Assembly: GCA_022457065.1 (NCBI GenBank)
Contig: JAJGBQ010000001.1
Coordinates: forward strand, 7,564,001-7,628,000
DNA length: 64,000 nt
Direction: 5' to 3'
Source of the DNA: Curvularia sp. ZM96
Lineage: Eukaryota; Ascomycota; Dothideomycetes; Pleosporales; Pleosporaceae
Position 1 is the first letter of the stretch. Each line of letters opens with the position of its first letter. Both the position numbers and the translations under genes were made by a program. The notes under the pieces are model-generated. The model saw nothing but the letters and a program-made list of their open reading frames with translations. It made no database searches and was not told where the DNA came from. Below, piece after piece: positions 42,804 to 53,319 of the stretch.

Positions 42804-43883
42804 ATGTCCGACCCTTCCAAGTCTATCATGCATTTTCAAGATTCTTGCCCAAAGCCAAGGGGCTCTACAAAGCGTGTTCGAACTGAAGGCAGCCACTCTC
42901 TTTCAACACCAGTTCGTTTCCTCATACTCTCTGACACACATGGCGCCGAGCTGCCATCGAATCTCCCTCCGTGCGACGTAATGCTACATTGTGGCGATCT
43001 GACCGAAGATGGGACCCCAGAAAGCATCTCCTCCGCTTTGCGTAGTCTGGGCAAGGCAGAGGCCAAATTGAAACTTGTCATGGCGGGTAACCATGAAATA
43101 TCTTTGGACAAAGCATACTGGCTATCTCAAGGAGGGGATGAGTCCGATGTGCAACGAGCACAAGCCCTTGTTAGCTCAGAGGGCGAGGCTGCTCAACACG
43201 GTATTACTTTTCTCTCTGAGGGTACGCATACTTTCAACCTGCCATGCGGTGCTACATTCAAGATCTATGCCTCGCCCTATACGCCTGGGTTCGATACATC
43301 TGCATTTCAATACCCATCCAGCAATGATCGATTCAATCCCCCAAATACGACTCCATTATGGGCGAAGAATGTCGGGACTGAACAGTCAGTTATCCCAGAA
43401 AACGTTGACATCGTCATGACCCATGGGCCGCCAAAGTACATCTTAGATGAAACCAACGATGGCGGCAGCGCAGGATGCGAGCATCTGCGCAATGCCATAG
43501 CGAGAGTGCAGCCCAGAATGCATTGTTTCGGTCACATTCATCTTCCCGAGGATGGTTGGAAGTATGAAGCACATAGATTGGAATACAAAGATCTGACGGA
43601 ACTCAGCGGCAGTGACTCCGAGCCGATAATCAACATCATCAAGGACTGGGTGGGAACAAATCAGGCTCGCAGAAGAGGGTTCAGGTGTCTGTCACCAGGC
43701 GCTGTAGAACAGTTACGCAAGAACAAGCAGCAAACGCTGTGTGTAAATGCTGCAATGGAAGGCGAGAAGGGCATCCTAGAGCATCCTCCGTGGCTGGTGA
43801 CTCTAGACTTGCCGGTAAAAGATAGACAGAAGGCCTTATTCGAAGAAGGAAGTCACCAAAGTATCGTAAATTGGAAGAGCTAG
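42804..43883 (+). CDS. Calcineurin-like metallophosphoesterase (UPF0046/MPPED type)
   Basis: Single exon, 359 aa from the ATG at 42804 (MSDPSKS). Earlier in-frame ATGs exist from 42627, but the residues they add look like leader sequence. All metal-binding motifs of the family are present in order: ILSDTHG, LHCGDLTEDG, AGNHE, MTHGPP and CFGHIHLPEDG. The KIYASPYTP segment between them is typical of the UPF0046 branch. Related animal proteins are weak cyclic-nucleotide phosphodiesterases. The fungal substrate is unknown. No targeting sequence is seen. Confidence 0.87.
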   Translation: MSDPSKSIMHFQDSCPKPRGSTKRVRTEGSHSLSTPVRFLILSDTHGAELPSNLPPCDVMLHCGDLTEDGTPESISSALRSLGKAEAKLKLVMAGNHEISLDKAYWLSQGGDESDVQRAQALVSSEGEAAQHGITFLSEGTHTFNLPCGATFKIYASPYTPGFDTSAFQYPSSNDRFNPPNTTPLWAKNVGTEQSVIPENVDIVMTHGPPKYILDETNDGGSAGCEHLRNAIARVQPRMHCFGHIHLPEDGWKYEAHRLEYKDLTELSGSDSEPIINIIKDWVGTNQARRRGFRCLSPGAVEQLRKNKQQTLCVNAAMEGEKGILEHPPWLVTLDLPVKDRQKALFEEGSHQSIVNWKS

Positions 43884-44238
43884 TCCCAGGGTCCGCGTAC
43901 ACAAGCTGTGGCTAAGCGTGTCGCGAACGCTGTTCCCGCAGCCCGTGGAGGCCGGTCATCCAGGCGTGCCGTCTTGTGTGCGCAGCCCACCCACGTTCGG
44001 CACCCGCGATCTCCGATCAGGCCCTCATAGCACCACTTTTTTGGACTACTCAAACCCACTGGCGCAAAAGCCAATATCATAGTGGAAGCATACGCATAAA
44101 CATGAGCCCAGAAATCATTCAAAATGGGCTCAAGCCGCCGCCTCAGCATCATCCTCTAAATTATCATCTCTAGGCACGCAAGGACTCTTTGAAGCGGATC
44201 TCTACATACACCTCCACCATAACACCCTCACACTCGAA
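43884..44238. other. Intergenic region
   Basis: 3' flank of the metallophosphoesterase and probable promoter of the small gene at 44239. Nothing else is seen. Confidence 0.55.
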
Positions 44239-44724
44239 ATGGCCTTCTCCTCATCGCTCGTACCCTATCGTCCCAATTCCACAAACACAATGATTCTGCA
44301 CCACCAATCTAGCACCCTCATCTCCTCCCGCCTCTTCACACAACAAGCCGGCATGGCCATCGCCACCGAACTCCTGTATCGCATCCTCTTCGACATAATC
44401 AATCGCCTCTTATCTTCCCTCCAACGCCTGGCCGCCCACAGTATAGACGACGCTTCCACCTGGCTGCAGCGAAAGCTTCAAGAGCGGCGCGCCGTAACGC
44501 CGGATCCGGGCGAGAGCCTCGAGATCGTGCAGGAAGTAAGTCGGCTCGCGGAACAGCAGGGCTTCATCACGTGTCCTCTGACTGGTCGCGCGATGCCGGA
44601 TGCGAAGGTGGGAGGGAGAGGGGGTCCGAGGGGTCCTCCGGCTTGGGTACGAGGTGTGTTGGAGGGGATTGATGATGGGAGGATTCTAGAGAGAGATGTT
44701 TGGATTCATACGCATGGAGATTGA
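44239..44724 (+). CDS. Small hypothetical protein
   Basis: Single exon, 161 aa, preceded by C/A-rich leader sequence. The N-terminal 40 residues are Ser/Thr-rich with several Met. An amphipathic helical stretch (ELLYRILFDIINRLLSSLQRLAA) follows, then QRKLQERRAV, EIVQEVSRLAEQQGFITCPLTG and a Gly/Arg-rich loop before ILERDVWIHTHGD. The C-terminal half resembles conserved short proteins in composition, but I do not recognise it. An internal Met at position 39 (MAIATELLYRI) is an alternative start. No signal peptide or clear membrane segment is seen. Confidence 0.5.
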   Translation: MAFSSSLVPYRPNSTNTMILHHQSSTLISSRLFTQQAGMAIATELLYRILFDIINRLLSSLQRLAAHSIDDASTWLQRKLQERRAVTPDPGESLEIVQEVSRLAEQQGFITCPLTGRAMPDAKVGGRGGPRGPPAWVRGVLEGIDDGRILERDVWIHTHGD

Positions 44725-45289
44725 GAGAGTGAATGAGGCCGGGAGAGAGATGATTCTTAACTGTGCTCTGGAGATCGGTTGTACGGGCTGAATTGGAAGC
44801 GTGCGACATGTGTCTCTAGCTGCGTGGAGAACGACTTCGAAGTTGCGCTGTTGGATCGGGCTCTTCGAGGGGTATGGTATTGAAACGTATGGAAGGCCTG
44901 TTCGAGCGCTCGAGTTGTTCGAATGCAGGTGTGCACTGCCGAAGTCAGCTTGACACTGTGTCAACAAGCAGCTGACTTGTTCAACGGCGGCTCCCGAAAG
45001 TTTGCATGGAAGTCCAATTCCCCTTCATCTGGGAATTTGTACCACTCTTAGGCCAGGAGTGCATGTGGTAGAGTTGGCAAACTTTGGATATGCTCAGGTA
45101 TGATGGCAAGACGTTTGCAAGACAATTCTCAAGAGTCAGAAAGGGTAGAGAGTAGCCCAGTAACTACCCTGGCATCATTTACCTAGCATATCATCGATTC
45201 ATTGACTTGCTTTACTAGTCTGACCCCAGTTCTATCTTGAGTATTCAGAGACCCACGCTTTCTCTCTCTTGATATTCACATACACACAT
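44725..45289. other. Convergent intergenic region
   Basis: 3' flanks of the small hypothetical gene and the carboxylesterase. Nothing else is supported. Confidence 0.6.
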
Positions 45290-46957
45290 TCAGACATGTC
45301 TTCTCCTGGCCCACTCGCTCAGATACTCCCTTCCAGCCAGCCTGTACGTATCCTCTTCTACATAGCTTCCATTGTACCCTCTTCCCTTTGGCTGAAGCAC
45401 CAGGTTAAGCCCTTTGGGACCCTTATTGTACATCGGCCAGTGTGGCAGCCCCTTGCCGTTTGGATCTCCTGTAGCAACAAAGTTGATCCACTGCGCGCTC
45501 ATATCATCAGCCAGGGCCTCATACTCCTTCCAAGGTCCATAGAACTGCGGGTTGTTGAATACAAATCCCACCTCGGTAAAGTGCTCGACGCCTTTGTATG
45601 CCATGGATGGACCTCCCGCGCTCTCATTGCGCCACGGCACCGTATTGAAGCGATAGACGTATGTCGGCGAGTATTTAGAATACTCGCGGGTGTCTGCAAG
45701 GCGAGGCGCGTGGTAGAAGACATCACCCAAAATGGCAGCTATCCGCTTGTACTGAAAGCCATGCTCCGCGAAGCGCTCAGCACCAGTATTGAGGGGAATG
45801 CCAACAGCGGGATCATCAGGGTAGAGTTCCATTATGCGTTTAATGACTGCATCGGGGAAGTCGAAGCCTGTCTCATTCTTAATGTATGCATAAAGATCTG
45901 CGTCGGTGTTGATGACACCATCAGGCGCGTTGTCGGTTCCCTCATCGGAGTTCGTTCCATATAGGTGAGGGATGTGAGCAAAACGACCGGAAGCAAGGAG
46001 TTCAGTAGGGTACAAAGGCATAATGTCTCCATCGACAACGGGGTACCAGCCTGGGCCTCGGCTTGGAGTTTTCAGCAACGGAAACATGCCGTCGTATGGA
46101 ACGGCACGTAAGCAGTCCAGAGTGTCGACTGCGTCCGAACAATTTGCCTTGTTAACGATTTCATCGTAGATGGGCTGGTACCAGTCTGTACCGTTGTACC
46201 AGGCTGTTGTTGCAGAACCAGATTCCTGGATACTGCGGTGGAAGAGGCCATCAGTCCGGCCACCGTAGGACATGAGCAACTGTCCGACTGCAAAGCTTCC
46301 AGCCGACTCGCCCCAAATGGTGACGGTATCTTTGTCACCACCAAATGCTTCAATGTTCTCCGAAATCCATGCGAGGGCCTTTCGCATATCCCGCAGCGCA
46401 AGGTTCGTCTGACCAGTGCCCTGGATCTCTCGCGAGTAGAGAAAGCCCCATCCAGCCTTGCGGTAGTTGATGCTAGCTGCAATGATGGGCTGCCCAATTT
46501 CGACACTTCTTTCAACAATGTATGTCAAATTGTAGTTTGGTAGCCCGGTGGTTCCAACTTGGTAGAATCCTCCGTAGATCCACAATGCAACCGGAAGCTT
46601 GGTAGAGTTGTGCGAGGAATAACCGGTCGGGCGCACAATATTGATGCTCAGACAATCCTCGCTCATTTTGAAGTCAGCAGCGTATAGGAAATCTGGGCAT
46701 GCATCGCCATAGGATTTGGCGGGGCGCGTGCCATTCCATGTCGAGTTCAAAGATTGAGGTACGCGGAAACGATTATGGCCTCCAGTATCCTGCGCGTATG
46801 GTATACCCAGGAAGACGTCCTGCTTGAATGATGGGAGGTGAAGGCCTTCGTATGTACCGTTGAGGACTGTGACGGTAGGGTCAGCAGCATTTGCTGTAGC
46901 TGCCAAAAGACATGCTGCCAATGCCTGCACTTTCCAAGCTCTTGCAGTAGACGTCAT
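45290..46957 (-). CDS. Secreted type B carboxylesterase/lipase
   Basis: Single exon, 555 aa from the ATG at 46957 (MTSTARAWK); the five codons before it contain no ATG. A signal peptide ending ATANAA is followed by the carboxylesterase fold: FLGIPYAQ, SEDCLSINIVRP, the nucleophile motif GESAG with Ser at about 218, the acid in TNSDEGTDN and a His in GVEHFTEV. Many N-x-S/T sites fit secretion. The oxyanion-hole loop, normally GGG, reads WIYGGFYQVG, so the third Gly is Phe. It would hydrolyse carboxylic esters outside the cell. The altered loop may change specificity or reduce activity. Confidence 0.88.
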   Translation of the reverse strand: MTSTARAWKVQALAACLLAATANAADPTVTVLNGTYEGLHLPSFKQDVFLGIPYAQDTGGHNRFRVPQSLNSTWNGTRPAKSYGDACPDFLYAADFKMSEDCLSINIVRPTGYSSHNSTKLPVALWIYGGFYQVGTTGLPNYNLTYIVERSVEIGQPIIAASINYRKAGWGFLYSREIQGTGQTNLALRDMRKALAWISENIEAFGGDKDTVTIWGESAGSFAVGQLLMSYGGRTDGLFHRSIQESGSATTAWYNGTDWYQPIYDEIVNKANCSDAVDTLDCLRAVPYDGMFPLLKTPSRGPGWYPVVDGDIMPLYPTELLASGRFAHIPHLYGTNSDEGTDNAPDGVINTDADLYAYIKNETGFDFPDAVIKRIMELYPDDPAVGIPLNTGAERFAEHGFQYKRIAAILGDVFYHAPRLADTREYSKYSPTYVYRFNTVPWRNESAGGPSMAYKGVEHFTEVGFVFNNPQFYGPWKEYEALADDMSAQWINFVATGDPNGKGLPHWPMYNKGPKGLNLVLQPKGRGYNGSYVEEDTYRLAGREYLSEWARRRHV

Positions 46958-47290
46958 GACGACGACGACCAAGCACCGGTGGCGGTTGTAAGAGAGGCGA
47001 CTCGAGGTACGAAGAAAAAAAAGTCACTCTGTTACTCCTAAACACGAGCAAGGCGACCATCAGCGATTATAAGGACTTAGGAGACGTGAGAAAGGACCCG
47101 TGCATTGTGGCGTAACGATTGTCCCGCTTCTGTACAAATGTAATGAGCACCCACGTTCGAGAGTGGTCGGCGGAGCTGCATGCTCGGCAGTTGGGGCCAA
47201 TCCGGAAGGTCCTCCAGACCCTGCGTGGCTAGGTGCGTGTACTCAACATGGAGCTCTGTACGTCGGTCCGAATTCATCCGCACTCTTGCC
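46958..47290. other. Intergenic, promoter of carboxylesterase
   Basis: It contains the carboxylesterase promoter and the 3' flank of the next minus-strand gene. Nothing else is seen. Confidence 0.55.
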
Positions 47291-48569
47291 CTAGAAAAGC
47301 TTCGATAAGAAGCTTTGTCTCTTTTTCACCGCCTGGTCTCCTAGCTGTATTGCTGCCAGCTTCGGTAAAGGAGCTACTGTATCTCCTGGTAATTCAACCG
47401 GAATCATTGAAATGTCATGCTCTGGTACCTTGTATGGAAAGGAGACATTCTGAACCGGGCTTTGCTGGACGGGTCGAACGTACTGATTCATGGGAGTATG
47501 GGGCGCTGGTGGCGGCGGCTGATGGATATTCATTGGTGATGGAGGAACGCCAAAGACGCCATTTGATTGTGGTTGAAGATGCACTTGGGCATGGGGTCTT
47601 TGAGGATGCCCAGGTGCATACTGGGGCACCTGCGCTTGAGGCAAAGGCGACGCGATGGCATGTTGCTGGCCCACACGCTGAGCGTTCCAGATGGCAAAAA
47701 CTTCATTCATAAGAGCCGTCCATTGGGGAGGCGCGCCTTGGAAGTTGTACTTGATAGATCCGTCATGAAATGCGACGAAAAAGTGATCCTGGTGATATGG
47801 CGAGATAGCAACGTACTTGGTATATGTTAGGACTGCATACAAGCAATCGAGGACGAATTTCAGAATACTTACAGTGATAGCCCCCGGTGCAGCATCGATG
47901 ATAATCTTATTCAACATGCCGTAATGACCATGAAAATCCCATGCGATGCGCCGGTCTTGATACATTACAAACCATGCATTATTCACTCCAAGACTGACGC
48001 AAGTGGGCGTATCGTTTGATTTCCGCACTTTGGCCTCCAGGTCTGAAGGTATACCAGCCCAAATGGACCCACGGCCCTGAGCGCAGGCAAAATAGCTGAA
48101 ATTCTGGCCGAAGGTGATGAAGCACGAACGGGCTGCATTTGAAAATGATTTCGACCATCGCGCAAGATCAGGGTAGTTGACATCAAAGTACGTTTGGGAA
48201 AAGACTATGTCTTAGTTAGCGCAATATCGAGGATGGACATATCTGCTATAGGGAGGCCGTCACTCGTTATGCGGGGTTGGGGCGGAGCTACTCACATTGC
48301 TTATCCTCTCCGTCCAACGTCTTGCACCCTACGTACCAGACTGGCTCTTGATTATTGACATGAGGCGCGAGAGCAAGACAGTAAGGACTGGCGATTCTCC
48401 AGGGAGGGCTCATGGAGCTGCTGAATAGCTGACGAAGCGTGGGCGGTATCTCGTGGCTGTGCGCTGTCAATCACGTAGCCTTGTCTGCTACATCGTGCGA
48501 AGCTCACAATTTCCATGCCTGAGGACAGTCGAAGAAGATGCTATTTCGCGGCCCGAAGACAAACAACAT
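47291..48569 (-). CDS. Conserved-type fungal protein of unknown function
   Basis: Four exons on the minus strand: 48508-48569, 48296-48456, 47873-48204 and 47291-47815, with introns of 51, 91 and 57 bp, giving 359 aa. The first exon begins MLFVFGPRNSIFFDCPQAW; the joins keep all four frames open and read through FHEIPPTLRQLF and FSQTYFDVNYPDLARWS. The N-terminal 240 residues look like two similar beta-rich halves (FFDCPQAWKF / FVMYQDRRIAWDF / FFVAFHDGSIKYNF recur as hydrophobic-then-charged strands). The last 120 residues are Pro/Gln-rich and disordered, ending in a basic KKRQSFLSKLF. No catalytic motif, signal peptide or membrane segment is seen. Confidence 0.78.
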
Positions 48570-49009
48570 TTTTGAAATTTCTCCAGATTGAATGCAAAAC
48601 TGGCTATGGTGGGAGAGGGAAAGCAGGAAAGACGCGGATGCCAGCGCGCCTTGTGAGGCGCCCGCCCAAGAAAGTGGCGCCTTGGGGCCTCGTGGCTGTG
48701 GAGAGTCGGCGGTCAACGTGCAGCCCAAAGTAACCATCGGCGACCAAAATCGTATTGTGAGCCACGATTCGAACAGGCAGATGATGTTGTTCAGTTTTCA
48801 TATGTTTTGCTAACAACCCCAGAGGATTAGTACAGCATCAACCAATAGTCAGTTGCAAAAGGGGCACAAGGAAAGGAAACAAAGAAGAAGACCTGGTTCA
48901 GCCACCGAGTGTTTTCGCCGATTGATATTGTGACCTGCAGGTTTTTCAAGGCTGCCAGCAGTGGCAGTCACAAGTCACAAGGCTGTCGGATCAGTGGTCC
49001 GAGATGTCA
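48570..49009. other. Intergenic region
   Basis: Promoter of the four-exon gene and 3' flank of the NIF3-like gene. No coding region is supported. Confidence 0.55.
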
Positions 49010-49909
49010 CTACTGGCTCACCTGTTCTTGCACTGCAGACTTCTTCTCTCTAACCATCATTATCTCTTCCTCGTACACCTCCTCGACATGGACGTTTGGA
49101 AATGCCTTTCGTAGCGTTTCGCCCATGTAGCGGATGCCCCAATCTTCCGCTTGTCTGTGCCCAACGCATACCACTGACATGCCTAGCGCTTTCGCAGCCT
49201 CCAATCCACTAACCCGGGATTGCCCTGTTAAGTAAAGCAGATGCCTGCCGGCTTCTTCTGGCGCTACCCACCCACGCTCTTGGGCCATCTGGAGTACACG
49301 GTGCACCTCGCCTTCGTTGAACGCATTCATGATGGCGACAAAGCGTATTTCACCCGACAAGCCTAGATGTGCCAGCTCAGAGTCGCCAAACTGTGCCTGT
49401 ATTCGGTTCAGCATCTCCTGTAGAGCCACAGTGACCGGACCAATGATTCCGATCCTCCTTTCAGGGTCGCCTTTGTAGCCTTGAACGCAGAGGCAGTTCG
49501 TCGCATCCACGCCTAAACACTTCGCTAGCGTCGTATTCCATCCGACGGTCAGAACCTCGTCAAAGGAAGTATGACTTGAGAGAACAAGTGTGCCTTTGCG
49601 CACGTTGCGCCGATCGAGGTTAAACGGCCGGTGTAGAAAGCAAAGGGTTCGCGGTGGTCGTGGATAGCTCTGAGAGAAAGGCGCCGTCGAGCATGCAGTA
49701 CTCTGATCAATCGGGTACCTGATCAAAGAGTACACACCCCGAGTCGGCGTGACGCTGAGTACAATCTGTTCGACTATGGCCGTCTCCGGGTCGTAGCGCG
49801 GATTTCGAGGGACATGATAGAGTCGTTGCACGTCGTTTTCCTTGAGCGGTAGAAACGTTTCAACGAAGCGCGTCACAGTCGCTTGAGTGACTTTGTTTGA
49901 TCTTGACAT
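49010..49909 (-). CDS. NIF3-family (DUF34) protein
   Basis: Single exon, 299 aa from the ATG at 49909 (MSRSNKVTQ). Features include LCFLHRPFNLDRR, LVLSSHTSFDEVLTVGWN, RIGIIGPV and the C-terminal GQSRVSGLEAAKALGMSVVCVGHRQAEDWGIRYMGE segment, whose GHR...E residues match the metal-site region of NIF3/YbgI proteins. NIF3 proteins form metal-binding toroidal hexamers. Bacterial relatives are annotated as GTP cyclohydrolase I type 2, and the fungal role is unsettled. It is divergent from the AlaX-like gene that follows. Confidence 0.8.
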   Translation of the reverse strand: MSRSNKVTQATVTRFVETFLPLKENDVQRLYHVPRNPRYDPETAIVEQIVLSVTPTRGVYSLIRYPIDQSTACSTAPFSQSYPRPPRTLCFLHRPFNLDRRNVRKGTLVLSSHTSFDEVLTVGWNTTLAKCLGVDATNCLCVQGYKGDPERRIGIIGPVTVALQEMLNRIQAQFGDSELAHLGLSGEIRFVAIMNAFNEGEVHRVLQMAQERGWVAPEEAGRHLLYLTGQSRVSGLEAAKALGMSVVCVGHRQAEDWGIRYMGETLRKAFPNVHVEEVYEEEIMMVREKKSAVQEQVSQ

Positions 49910-50341
49910 CGAAATATACTGGGGTAAATTGTCTGTTCCTGAGTGGTGATCAAGCACGCTCAGATGGAGCTTTGTGACTGTTTGGCTTCGAGTACGTCAT
50001 CATCGAATCTCAAGCGTGAAGCATTGGACGGCTAGACCCGCAGTTGACCCGTCGCTTTGCATGTCGCTTGGTGTACGCCTCGAATGTCAATTTCACATAC
50101 TTTGAACGCATTGTGGACTGTGTGTTGGACTGCAAAGTCCAAAAGTCGATCTGGCATGGCATAAGGCCTGGGGCATATGAAGGTGTCTAGTCCTGTTGCG
50201 GATTAGCGCGAATCGCCTTCTCAGTCGATCTCACTTTCTAGAGCAACGGGGTTCATACAGTGTAGAGATTTCTTATGCTGTTACAACTACAGTCTAGTCC
50301 AAGTTATCTGATGCATCACAGGCTGCGTATCTTCGCTACTG
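49910..50341. other. Divergent promoter region
   Basis: It lies between the NIF3-family and AlaX-like genes. Nothing else is supported. Confidence 0.6.
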
Positions 50342-51832
50342 ATGAATGTAGTCATTACTTTGACTAAATGCACTTGCATTGCTTCCCGCGGCTTCTCTAT
50401 CGTTCGATCTAAACTCCGACGATCTTCCAGTCATACCTCCTCGATACTTCCTTATCGTTTCTTGTCTCTCCAGTCACGCAACACAATAACTATGGGTGTC
50501 ACCGCAGCTTCTGCTCCCGCCATCGTAGGCGCGCTACGATGTCAAAAAGACTCTTATCTTCAAACACTCGAGACTCGAGTGGTATCCTGTGAGGAGTTTG
50601 TACCACCAAAGTCATCGCAGCAAGATGGCAAGTCCAAAACCAAAAAGTCGACGGACCCAACCAAAGCTTTTGAAAACGGAGATGCGACAACGGGCAAAGT
50701 TTGGCTAATTGAGCTGGCTGACTCGGTTCTCTTCCCTGAAGGTGGGGGTCAGCATACTGATCACGGCGTCCTTGCGCCCTTGGACAGCGAGATCAAAGAA
50801 GAGATACCAATACGGAGCATCCAGCGACATGGTCTCCGCTGCATTCACTTCTCTCCTACGCCCATTCCACCCGGTACATCAGTGCGACAAACCGTCGATT
50901 TTGCTCGACGTTGGGACCTTATGCAGCAGCATACCGGCCAACATCTGCTCTCCGCTGTCATGGACAGCATGGATCTGCCCACTCTAGGATGGAGCATGGG
51001 CCAACCCGGTGAAATGAACTACGTCGAGTTGCCGCGAAAACCAACAGACGATGAAATACAAAAGATACAGAAGGATTGCAACGCAAGGATTAGAGAAAGT
51101 ATACCGATCACAGTCGAGACGCCAGAGGGAAAGGGGTGTGATAGTCTCCCTGACGACTATGACAGAGAAAAGGGCGTTGTGAGGTTTATCAAGATCGGAG
51201 ATATGGACTACAACGCCTGCTGTGGAACTCATCTCCAAAATTCCTCACACATCAACGTCATACTTCTGCACCATACGCAATCTGTGCGAGGAACAAACTG
51301 CAGATTGTTCTTCTCGGCAGGTGACCGCGCGATCAAAATGGCAACTGAGTCTATTGCGGGACTTCGCACCATTGCTGTCTCCTTATCATCGGGCTCAGCA
51401 CCAGCCGATGTCGCAGCCGGTGTACAGAGAATATCCGACCAGGTCTCTGAAGCGCGAAAGAAAGAGAAGAAGCTACTTTCTGAGATTGCGTCTTTTGAGG
51501 GCGAGCGTATCAAGAACCATCTCCAGAGCCATGGAACTGCATTTTTGCACCGCACGACAGAGGGACTGGACTTCATCAACCTCGTGCTCTTTGAGATCAA
51601 AGATACTGTCAAAGAACGGAATGCTGTCGTGGTGTTGTCTTCAGGCGAATACAAGACATCAGGATCGCTCGTCGTCTTTGGCAAACCGGAACTGGTAGAG
51701 AAGATGGCGGCAAAGGTCAAGGAAGTTGTCACGACGGCAAAAGGTGGAGGAAAGGGCGAAAAGTGGCAAGGTAAAGTCACGGAGTGGCAGAAAGGGGAGG
51801 TTGAAGCACTGAAAAATGCAGTTGAGATGTAA
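50342..51832 (+). CDS. Alanyl-tRNA editing protein, AlaX/AARSD1 type
   Basis: Single exon, 496 aa from 50342. The second ATG at 50492 (MGVTAASAPAIVGALRCQKD) matches the usual start of the cytosolic form. The first 50 residues are rich in Arg and Ser and nearly free of acids, so the longer form may be mitochondrial. Zinc-binding residues are visible as HTGQH (His 197 and 201) and CCGTH (Cys 293, His 297). FPEGGGQHTDHG is the conserved editing-domain segment, and a C-terminal coiled region follows. AlaX proteins remove Ser or Gly wrongly attached to tRNA-Ala. Confidence 0.9.
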   Translation: MNVVITLTKCTCIASRGFSIVRSKLRRSSSHTSSILPYRFLSLQSRNTITMGVTAASAPAIVGALRCQKDSYLQTLETRVVSCEEFVPPKSSQQDGKSKTKKSTDPTKAFENGDATTGKVWLIELADSVLFPEGGGQHTDHGVLAPLDSEIKEEIPIRSIQRHGLRCIHFSPTPIPPGTSVRQTVDFARRWDLMQQHTGQHLLSAVMDSMDLPTLGWSMGQPGEMNYVELPRKPTDDEIQKIQKDCNARIRESIPITVETPEGKGCDSLPDDYDREKGVVRFIKIGDMDYNACCGTHLQNSSHINVILLHHTQSVRGTNCRLFFSAGDRAIKMATESIAGLRTIAVSLSSGSAPADVAAGVQRISDQVSEARKKEKKLLSEIASFEGERIKNHLQSHGTAFLHRTTEGLDFINLVLFEIKDTVKERNAVVVLSSGEYKTSGSLVVFGKPELVEKMAAKVKEVVTTAKGGGKGEKWQGKVTEWQKGEVEALKNAVEM

Positions 51833-52091
51833 TAGAATATAGAAAGTAAGAGTGGGTATACGAAGAGGGCTATATAAAGTATTTGAGCATAGATAAGACA
51901 CACACGTTATCCAGTGATCTTGAGTGTTGCGAGCTCCATCTGGCTCACCATACCGTGTTCCCAAAGTAGATACATAGAAGAAAGGTAAGAAGTAAAACAT
52001 ATGAAACAAGAATGTTAGTATGTGGCATATGCCATCAACTCAAACGCATTGCGGCTCCATACCTCCGACCACAAATTGCTGCCTCTCCGGG

Positions 52092-53319
52092 TTAAACGCT
52101 ATAGACCTTGACTGAATTAATGAGCCAGTACGTCTAAGTCACTGTCAGCACAAAGAGAACACTAGGCAAAGACAGCAAACGCACCTGAGTAAAGTTCTGC
52201 GGCTGACTCGCCACGTACGCTGGACAACTTGGGTTCACCTGTGCGCACGTTGTCGACCCCCAAACGCCACCAGCCCAATCCCCACAAAATGTAATGTTGA
52301 ACACAATGTTCAAGTCGCGGAATCTCGCATCGAAATCACAGCCACCGTTTCCGAAGTTCGCAATTGGAGTTCCCCAGGTGGACGGGTCAGGTGTGCCACT
52401 CCTAATGTTGGCGGGGACGTTGCGCGCCGCAAAGTACCAGACTTTGATGCCGGAGCTGGTCCACAACATAGCATAGACACCACCACCATTGGCATTGAAT
52501 GGCGTACCAAAGGTGCCGGGGCTGTCAGCTGCAACTCCACACCCATTGAATCCACCATCAGCCCCGCAGTCACCAGCGAGACGACGCCCAGTTTCGCCGC
52601 CAGGGCCGATACCCGGGGTGCAGCCGGGCGAGGTGTGAAGGGTTACTTGGGTGGAATCGGAGAGATGGACGCCTTCGATGATGTCGATCTCGCCCTGGTT
52701 GGGCCAGTTGGGGCCAAACATCCAGCTGTGAGGGGCATAGAGTTAGCGATGTGTGGAAGTGTTGGTGTGAAGAGCATGGATGAATATGTGGAGAGGGGGA
52801 GGATGATAGGGATAGTGGAACGTACAAGGCTGGCCATGACCCACAGGCACTACCGGGTATATGTGCAAGGTCGGCAATGACAAGAGCGCGGTTGTACGCT
52901 GTCTTGCTTTTCACTCTGATGCTCTTTCGTCCCACTCCGTTCGGGTCAAGGCGAGATGTAGAGTCTACACCCATGTACACCTGGCCATTCTGCGTCTTGA
53001 ACAGTCCAAGTTGCTGTGCTTCTTGCAGACTGGTATAGTCGACGAAGCCATCTACAATCTCGAGTCAGCCAAAAGGGGGAGTCAAAGACGACTAGGCAAT
53101 GCGATACGTACGGGTCGGGTCGGAAATATCTTCAAAGTTGAACTTGTTCGCCCAGTTGCTCGCATCGTATGTATCGATCAAGTTGTATGCCGCCGCAGCA
53201 CTAAAGTCGCTTGAATTAGAAGGGATGGTAGTAGAGTTCCAGGGTCCTAGGCCGGCAGGTAGTGCGGTAGCACCGTGCCAAAGGAATGGGATTGAAACGA
53301 GGAGTGATTTGAGAGACAT
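52092..53319 (-). CDS. Secreted GH16 endo-beta-1,3(4)-glucanase
   Basis: Four exons on the minus strand: 53112-53319, 52826-53051, 52185-52725 and 52092-52133, with introns of 60, 100 and 51 bp, giving 338 aa. A signal peptide (MSLKSLLVSIPFLWHGATALP) leads into YDASNWANKFNFEDISDPTHGFVDY. The active-site motif GEIDIIEGV, with two catalytic Glu, follows in exon 3 after WMFGPNWPNQ. HTSPGC, NGGGVYAMLWTS and FNITFCGDWAG are further marks of the fungal mixed-linkage glucanase group. The short last exon of 13 codons ends TYWLINSVKVYSV. It would cut beta-1,3(4)-glucans of fungal or cereal cell walls outside the cell. Confidence 0.92.

Noticed and set aside
44565..44967. Minus-strand frames overlapping the small gene at 44239
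   Set aside because: They have no signal or motif and run across its stop region; the plus-strand reading has a more protein-like composition.
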